From: Cryptomeria japonica | Lineage: Eukaryota > Streptophyta > Pinopsida > Cupressales > Cupressaceae | Direction: 5' to 3' | Assembly (NCBI RefSeq): GCF_030272615.1 | Contig: NC_081410.1 | Location: 574,129,241 to 574,193,240, forward strand | DNA length: 64,000 nucleotides | Part shown: positions 59,657 through 64,000 of the stretch, one piece after another | How the letters are laid out: each line of letters opens with the position of its first letter | Position numbering within the stretch: position 1 is the stretch's first letter | Program-made: the position numbers and the translations under genes | The notes under the pieces: model-generated | Told to the model about the DNA's origin: nothing | What the model saw: only the letters and a program-made list of their open reading frames with translations | Database searches by the model: none

Positions 59657-61944
59657 GAATCCATTCATAAAGTATAATATGGACACACATAAATTTGAAA
59701 ATCACATATACACCTTTTAAAATGTGGAGTATGCTCTAGATACTTCTATATATATATATGCAAGATTTATATATATATATATATATATAAACATATATAT
59801 ACTACCAGAGATATCTATACATGAGCACATATATACAGAAATCATGATAGATATGTATATATACATATATAAATATTTATAACATATATATGTTTACATA
59901 TATATCTATGTATGGGAGCAAATGTATAAATACCCTGATAGATATGTATATATATATGCTTATATATGTATTAAATATACATATATAGATATAGATAAGT
60001 ATATGGAAACATACTAGGGGAAGACTTAGCATTAGATTATATATGTTTAACTGGTATTATTAAAATCGCAAATAGGTCTGGAATATAATAGACTCTATCT
60101 ATAGAATTTTGTCCTGACTGGTAGATATGTTTAGGGTTTTTTGGTATTGTCATAAATAGACAGACATATATAGCAATTGAAGAATGGGGTTTACATATTA
60201 TGGAATATATTTCATTTTTAAAAAAAATGAGCAGGGACATTCTAATGAAATTACATGAAGTGCTCTTTTTGAAGCAGAGTTTAATATTAAGCTCTCACAG
60301 CTGTGAGGATCCTGGAAATGGGCAGTATCAGGGGGGAGGCGGGTTTGCGAATTTACAACACTCACAACAGCCATGGCTTTGACAAAACAGGTAAAATGAA
60401 AGATGAAATATGAGCTAACAAAATAAAGCTAGAATGAAATTCTCCTTAATACAGTTTGTCTATTTAATTTTAGTCTGAAAAAGGAGTTTCAGAATGGATG
60501 GAAAGATGGTATTAATATACATTTGCATTTATATATATATGCATAAGATTATATATATATGAGTGCAAATGTATGGCCTCTGGATGACCTAGGGGTAATT
60601 AACAATATCAACTAAGGATAGGCTTGATGAAGATATAGATTGTGATAACGGAATTTTAAATAGCTGACAATTTTGGGCCCTAGAATCTTTGTTTTATGTT
60701 TCTATTTTTTATATAGTACTGTATGGCCTCAAAATGGAAAAGAAACGATAAACAGGGAAGAGGAACACTCCTTATTCAGAAGTAAACAATATTATTCCTA
60801 GGAAGTAGGAGATGATAATGTGACAGTTCAGAAAGGCTACAATATAGGATTAAGGAGAACTCAGGTAATATCTGTGAAAGAATGATTATGCTATCATGGT
60901 TTGGCATATGCTTCTCAGGTCTCTTAAATTTTGGCTCGGGACTTCCGAGGCTGTAATGGCCCTTGGAAACTAAAGTTTAACACAAAAGATCAGACTTAAG
61001 GTCAAAATTGAAAACAAATTGGGGAAAGATTAAATAATAGATAAAATTGTATGGTTACTTTCACTCTTTGACATATAGTTAAATTATATTCATGGTTAGG
61101 TTGTCAGTAGTTTTATTTCAAATTATCTGATAGTAAATTTGGGCTAATACAAGCCTAAAACTTAGAAAATTATATGGTTAAAAGATGGAATTCCGTTTTT
61201 TGTTTTCGGCAATCATATATATATATATATATATAAATATGTAGATTTCGATATATTTATATACATATATAGCATTTCAGATCTGTCTCTGTGGCACTAA
61301 TCAATCTGGTTTCCATCTGGCTTATTCGAAATCAAACAATTAAATCTACAATTTTCCTACAGAACCTCAATGATTTATGTATTAAGTATATTTGGCAGAC
61401 AAGCTATGGCATCTATCCACATTATAAATTATTGTAGCTTGGCTAATCTCTTAAATTGATGCTAAAATGGCAAAGGTAGTTTCAAAATAAGAGATAACCA
61501 AGCTGCAGTAATATTATTGAGGGTAGATGAAGGCAAGTATTGAAAGGATGCTTTTGTCATTTGTCATTTATCTATATAACAATGCTACTAACAGAATGGT
61601 AGGAAGGTGTGTGAAAATGTCTTTTGCAGATTCAGGATAGAGATCAGATAGCAAAGATGTAAATGCAGCAAGAAAGTCTATACGAACGAGGAATTCATAG
61701 CAGGGACAATGGCAACAAGAAATTTCATGTGTAACTTAACTCAAAGAAATGAATATGGCTTTGCCAAGAATGTATTGTCATTGTATATTCCTGAAAAAGG
61801 AATTATAAACTGAAATGTGTACTGTATTTCTGATCCAATTAGGGATCTGGGCTAGACCAGAGGTTTTCTTTCCTCCATTCTTTCCTACCGGTGCCCACAC
61901 TGAATGGAGGTGTATCTTTTATTAAGATAATATATAAATTTTTT
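59657..61944 (+). other. LINE D 3' UTR with TA-rich microsatellites
   Basis: About 2.3 kb without coding sequence. It contains imperfect (TA)n and acatatatatag tracts at 59735-60000, 60530-60560 and 61205-61270. LINE C also has a (TA)n run in its 3' UTR about 375 bp beyond the RNase H. Confidence 0.8.
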
Positions 61945-61954
61945 GGCTTCAGCC
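61945..61954 (+). other. 3'-terminal hairpin of LINE D
   Basis: GGC-TTCA-GCC, 9 nt upstream of poly(A). Equivalent to GGC-TTCG-GCC in LINE C (35978-35987, minus) and TGGC-ATT-GCCA in LINE B (20536-20546, minus), all preceded by a TTATTAA- or ATTAATA-like phrase. Confidence 0.75.
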
Positions 61955-61973
61955 TTTGACCAAAAAAAAATAA

Positions 61974-61993
61974 AAAATAGATGCAACTTGCAT
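61974..61993. repeat. Target site duplication of LINE D, right copy
   Basis: Identical 20-bp partner of 53685-53704. Confidence 0.97.
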
Positions 61994-62280
61994 AACTACA
62001 AGTGGGGGGATTTTAATAAATAAATTAGATTTATTTATTTACAAGGATCAATTTAATTAAATGTAAATTTAATTAAAAGGGGAGAAAAGGGAATTAATTA
62101 AATAAAGTGATTTATTTAATTAAAGGCTAGAAAAGGTTTAGGTGAATTTAATTAAACAAATTGAGTAATTCATTTAATCAAAATAGATGAAAATGAAGGA
62201 ATTAATTAAATGGAATTTAATTAATAGGAGGAATGGAGGTAAAATAAATATTAAATATTTATTTAGGAAATTGGTCAGAT

Positions 62281-63100
62281 TCATACGTCTACATATACAA
62301 CCCGCTCTCCATGGATAGGAATGTGGAGTATCCTCCATACATCCTCAAGTGTCATAGAACTCTCCTTAGTGGGCAAATGGAATGAGAAAGTCTCTAAATG
62401 CCATCTCTCAACTAAAGTTGTAATGAGACCCCTATTGGTCGCAACCTCAGGGAGATGAAGAACATAAGTGGCAAATCAGGGTAATATCCTTAGGAATAAT
62501 TTGTGTTCGTAAAGCTAGTCCACTTAGTCTAGTTTGAGGCCTGCATGAAAAACACATTAGAGCATTAGCAAAAATTATTCATTTTTATGATAAATTGGAG
62601 CAAAACAATGAAAATTTTCGTTATTCAAATGTATGTGATATAGATAAGTCTTTTGTGAAAATATTATTACTCATGTGAAAGGAAATCACCATATGGGCAA
62701 CATATATGACATATGCAACACACTATAAGCATATGCGATGAAGATCAGTCCCATGCAAAATTGTTATGACTAATACGAAACATATACCAAATGTGAAAAA
62801 AAAAAAACACTCATGCAAAATATTTAGCATGCATGCGAAAAAAATGAACTACACATGCGACATGATTAAAAATTTGAGCTCTACCTTTTTTTTGGAAACA
62901 TTGGACAAATAGGCAAAAATTGATCAAAATTTTGGACAAACTTACCATATTGCCTATGCTAGCTAGACACTGGTAAGATCAGACTCACTCGAACAAGTGT
63001 TGTTGTGTCCTAATGACGACCATCCTGCTCACAACGAATGCAAAAAAATCAAAAATCACAAGGAAAGCTATGAACTCAAAAGAATGCAAATGAGAAAATG
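62281..63100 (-). pseudogene. Antisense plant mobile domain (PMD) gene, spliced, truncated
   Basis: Minus strand. Exon 2 (62540-62281) reads ATNRGLITTLVERWHLETFS, FHLPTKESSMTLEDVW, ILHIPIHGERVVYVDV, the core of the PMD family (aminotransferase-like plant mobile domain). Upstream is a canonical intron: GTAAGT at 62945-62940 and TTTTTCATGCAG ending at 62541 (405 bp). The exon 1 frame (VRVSLILPVSS, HRQYG) joins exon 2 in phase. In-frame stops in exon 1 are TAG only; exon 2 has TAA, TAG and TGA. The frame is cut at 62281 by the LTR starting at 62277. The start codon is not settled. PMD proteins act in silencing-related and transposon contexts; a role here is inference. Confidence 0.75.
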
Positions 63101-63114
63101 ACGGGTTGGATTTT

Positions 63115-63124
63115 CTATTTATAG
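63115..63124 (-). promoter_or_regulatory. Antisense TATA box for the PMD gene
   Basis: CTATAAATAG on the minus strand, a consensus plant TATA box, upstream of exon 1 and pointing away from the element's 3' LTR. Confidence 0.6.
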
Positions 63125-63386
63125 CCCAAAATTAGGGTTTTTCTCCTCCAAAACAACGACGGTTCTCCTGAACTTTGAACCACTTGTAGGTTAGTCAAAT
63201 AGAATCAAAATCATGTGAAACTAGAAATTATTACTCACTAGCATAGAATTGTTAAATTGGTCTCAATTCCATTATTTTTGACCAATTTTCCGAGGGGGCA
63301 TATTTAGACCCTAGCGTCATCGATGCATATAGGGGCAGGAAATTTTGAAAATTTTCTTCGATACATTATCATTCCAACATTGTCTC

Positions 63387-63399
63387 AAAGAGGGGAAAA
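63387..63399 (+). other. Polypurine tract of the second gypsy element
   Basis: AAAGAGGGGAAAA immediately before TGTAGACACC. Confidence 0.75.
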
Positions 63400-64000
63400 T
63401 GTAGACACCTAAAAATGTCTCATTGCTAACACAAATTATTCATCTTAATCAATTAAATAATTCCTTAATTATTTAATTAAGCTAATTTGTATTCTTTTGA
63501 ACTAATGTAATAATTACGAATCAACATTATTAATTATTCAATTTCTTCTTCTTCAATTAATCAATTAACCTCCCTTTCTTATTAATAATTAAATATTTAT
63601 TATTTAATTAATTTTGAATTAATACTTTTAATTAAATAATCTTTATTATTTAATCGAATTCAATTTCTAAAAGTTAAATAATTTCTTTAAATTATTTAAT
63701 TAACTAATTTATTCTTCTAATTTACCAAAATTCTAATTTCAGTAAATGTGCATTTCAATTTCATGATTCAAAATTCAAAATTCAAATCAAATGCAAAATC
63801 AAATTGAATTTCAAATAAATAATCCTACAACACATGCTAAAATCCTAACCAATCAATCAAATCATTTATCTACTCAGTTAACTCCTCAATCACATTTTCT
63901 CACTCCAAATCAACTTTTTCTAACATGTAATTAGATCAGTCATCTCCTTAGTTAACTTTGTTAACTAATCAATCCATCTAGTCATCTATTAAATCTATTC
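63400..64000 (+). repeat. 3' LTR of the second gypsy element, incomplete
   Basis: Starts TGTAGACACCTAAAAATG and runs off the window. Content is strongly AT-rich (aattaattaa-type phrases). Confidence 0.7.

Larger units (their letters stand above)
53705..61973 (+). mobile_element. LINE D, full-length and nearly intact plant L1-type retrotransposon
   Basis: An 8.27-kb plus-strand insertion between perfect 20-bp target duplications. It has a 26-nt leader, ORF1 (53731-55461), ORF2 (about 55458-59656), a 2.3-kb 3' UTR, a GGC-TTCA-GCC hairpin (61945-61954) and a short poly(A). Only four lesions are apparent across both ORFs: a TGA at ORF1 codon 12, CTA where the sister element has the ORF2 start, a one-base change in an A run in the endonuclease, and a TAG in ORF2 after the RT. 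All catalytic motifs I can check are intact. It is the youngest-looking full-length element in the window. Confidence 0.97.
47731..62277 (-). mobile_element. 5' LTR of a minus-strand LTR retrotransposon, split by two later insertions
   Basis: On the minus strand the LTR would start TGACCAATTTCC at 62277 and end CATACA at 47731, next to the primer-binding site. Removing the 48573-53400 and 53705-61973 insertions with one copy of each duplication leaves about 1.4 kb, a normal LTR length. A TATA box CCTATAAACA lies at 48230-48221 on the minus strand. The LTR start abuts a truncated PMD frame, indicating insertion into that gene. The rest of the element (left of 47.7 kb) is not recognisable and no 3' LTR was found. 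Confidence 0.55.
62278..64000 (+). mobile_element. 3' part of a second Tat-type gypsy element (continues past window)
   Basis: A PPT-LTR junction at 63387-63400 matches that of the 1-12.9 kb element, and the preceding phrase tttccGAGGGGGCA matches tttctCGAGGGGGCA near 11500, so both belong to one superfamily. Upstream of the junction lies an antisense PMD gene rather than pol, as in Tat elements with an additional ORF between integrase and LTR. Everything left of 62278 was displaced by the minus-strand LTR insertion. Confidence 0.7.

Noticed and set aside
59735-60000. AT-rich dinucleotide runs as a possible origin or matrix attachment region
   Set aside because: Simple (TA)n microsatellite inside a LINE 3' UTR; nothing else supports a special function.

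Overview
The window looks like repeat-rich intergenic DNA from a large plant nuclear genome, most likely a gymnosperm (conifer). This is inferred from the AT-rich, gene-poor sequence, from plant-type L1 LINEs whose ORF2 ends in an RNase H domain, from Tat-lineage Ty3/gypsy elements, and from a plant mobile domain (PMD) relic. I see no intact cellular gene, no tRNA or rRNA gene, no CRISPR array and no bacterial-style operon. Species assignment is not possible from the sequence alone.

Layout. 1-12.9 kb: a decayed plus-strand Tat-type Ty3/gypsy element (gag, protease, RT, degenerate RNase H, second RNase H, integrase, polypurine tract, 3' LTR). 12.9-20.5 kb: mostly unassigned, with one decayed protein-coding relic near 14.3-15.1 kb. 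20.5-22.5 kb: LINE B, a 5'-truncated minus-strand insertion with a perfect 17-bp target duplication and an open frame. 23.4-24.5 kb: diverged tandem repeats of about 350 bp. 26.9-28.5 kb: an unrecognised decayed ORF carrying a candidate SINE. 29.3-29.6 kb: a long imperfect hairpin. 31.0-34.0 kb: a rearranged minus-strand LTR element with an inverted extra R-U5 copy. 34.5-34.9 kb: a 333-bp miniature LTR element. 35.9-45.3 kb: LINE C, a full-length but decayed minus-strand LINE with a 3' UTR made largely of 720-bp tandem repeats. 46.4-47.1 kb: a DUF4283/zinc-knuckle relic.

47.7-64.0 kb is a nested stack. A plus-strand Tat element (3' part at 62.3-64.0 kb) carries an antisense PMD gene with its own TATA box and an apparent intron. 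That gene is cut by the LTR of a minus-strand retrotransposon (47.7-62.3 kb). This LTR was in turn hit by a 4.8-kb LTR-like unit (48.6-53.4 kb, 5-bp duplication) and by LINE D (53.7-62.0 kb, 20-bp duplication), a nearly intact full-length LINE.

How the parts relate. The three LINEs share ORF2 architecture and a small 3' hairpin just before poly(A), and the two full-length ones both begin about 30 bp upstream of the same ORF1 start. The three LTR families whose polypurine tracts are visible share a PPT-LTR junction motif. The most notable signals are the antisense spliced PMD gene, a five-fold array of identical-stem hairpins at 50.4 kb, the conserved LINE 3' hairpin with ATGA-coupled ORFs, and the miniature and rearranged LTR elements.
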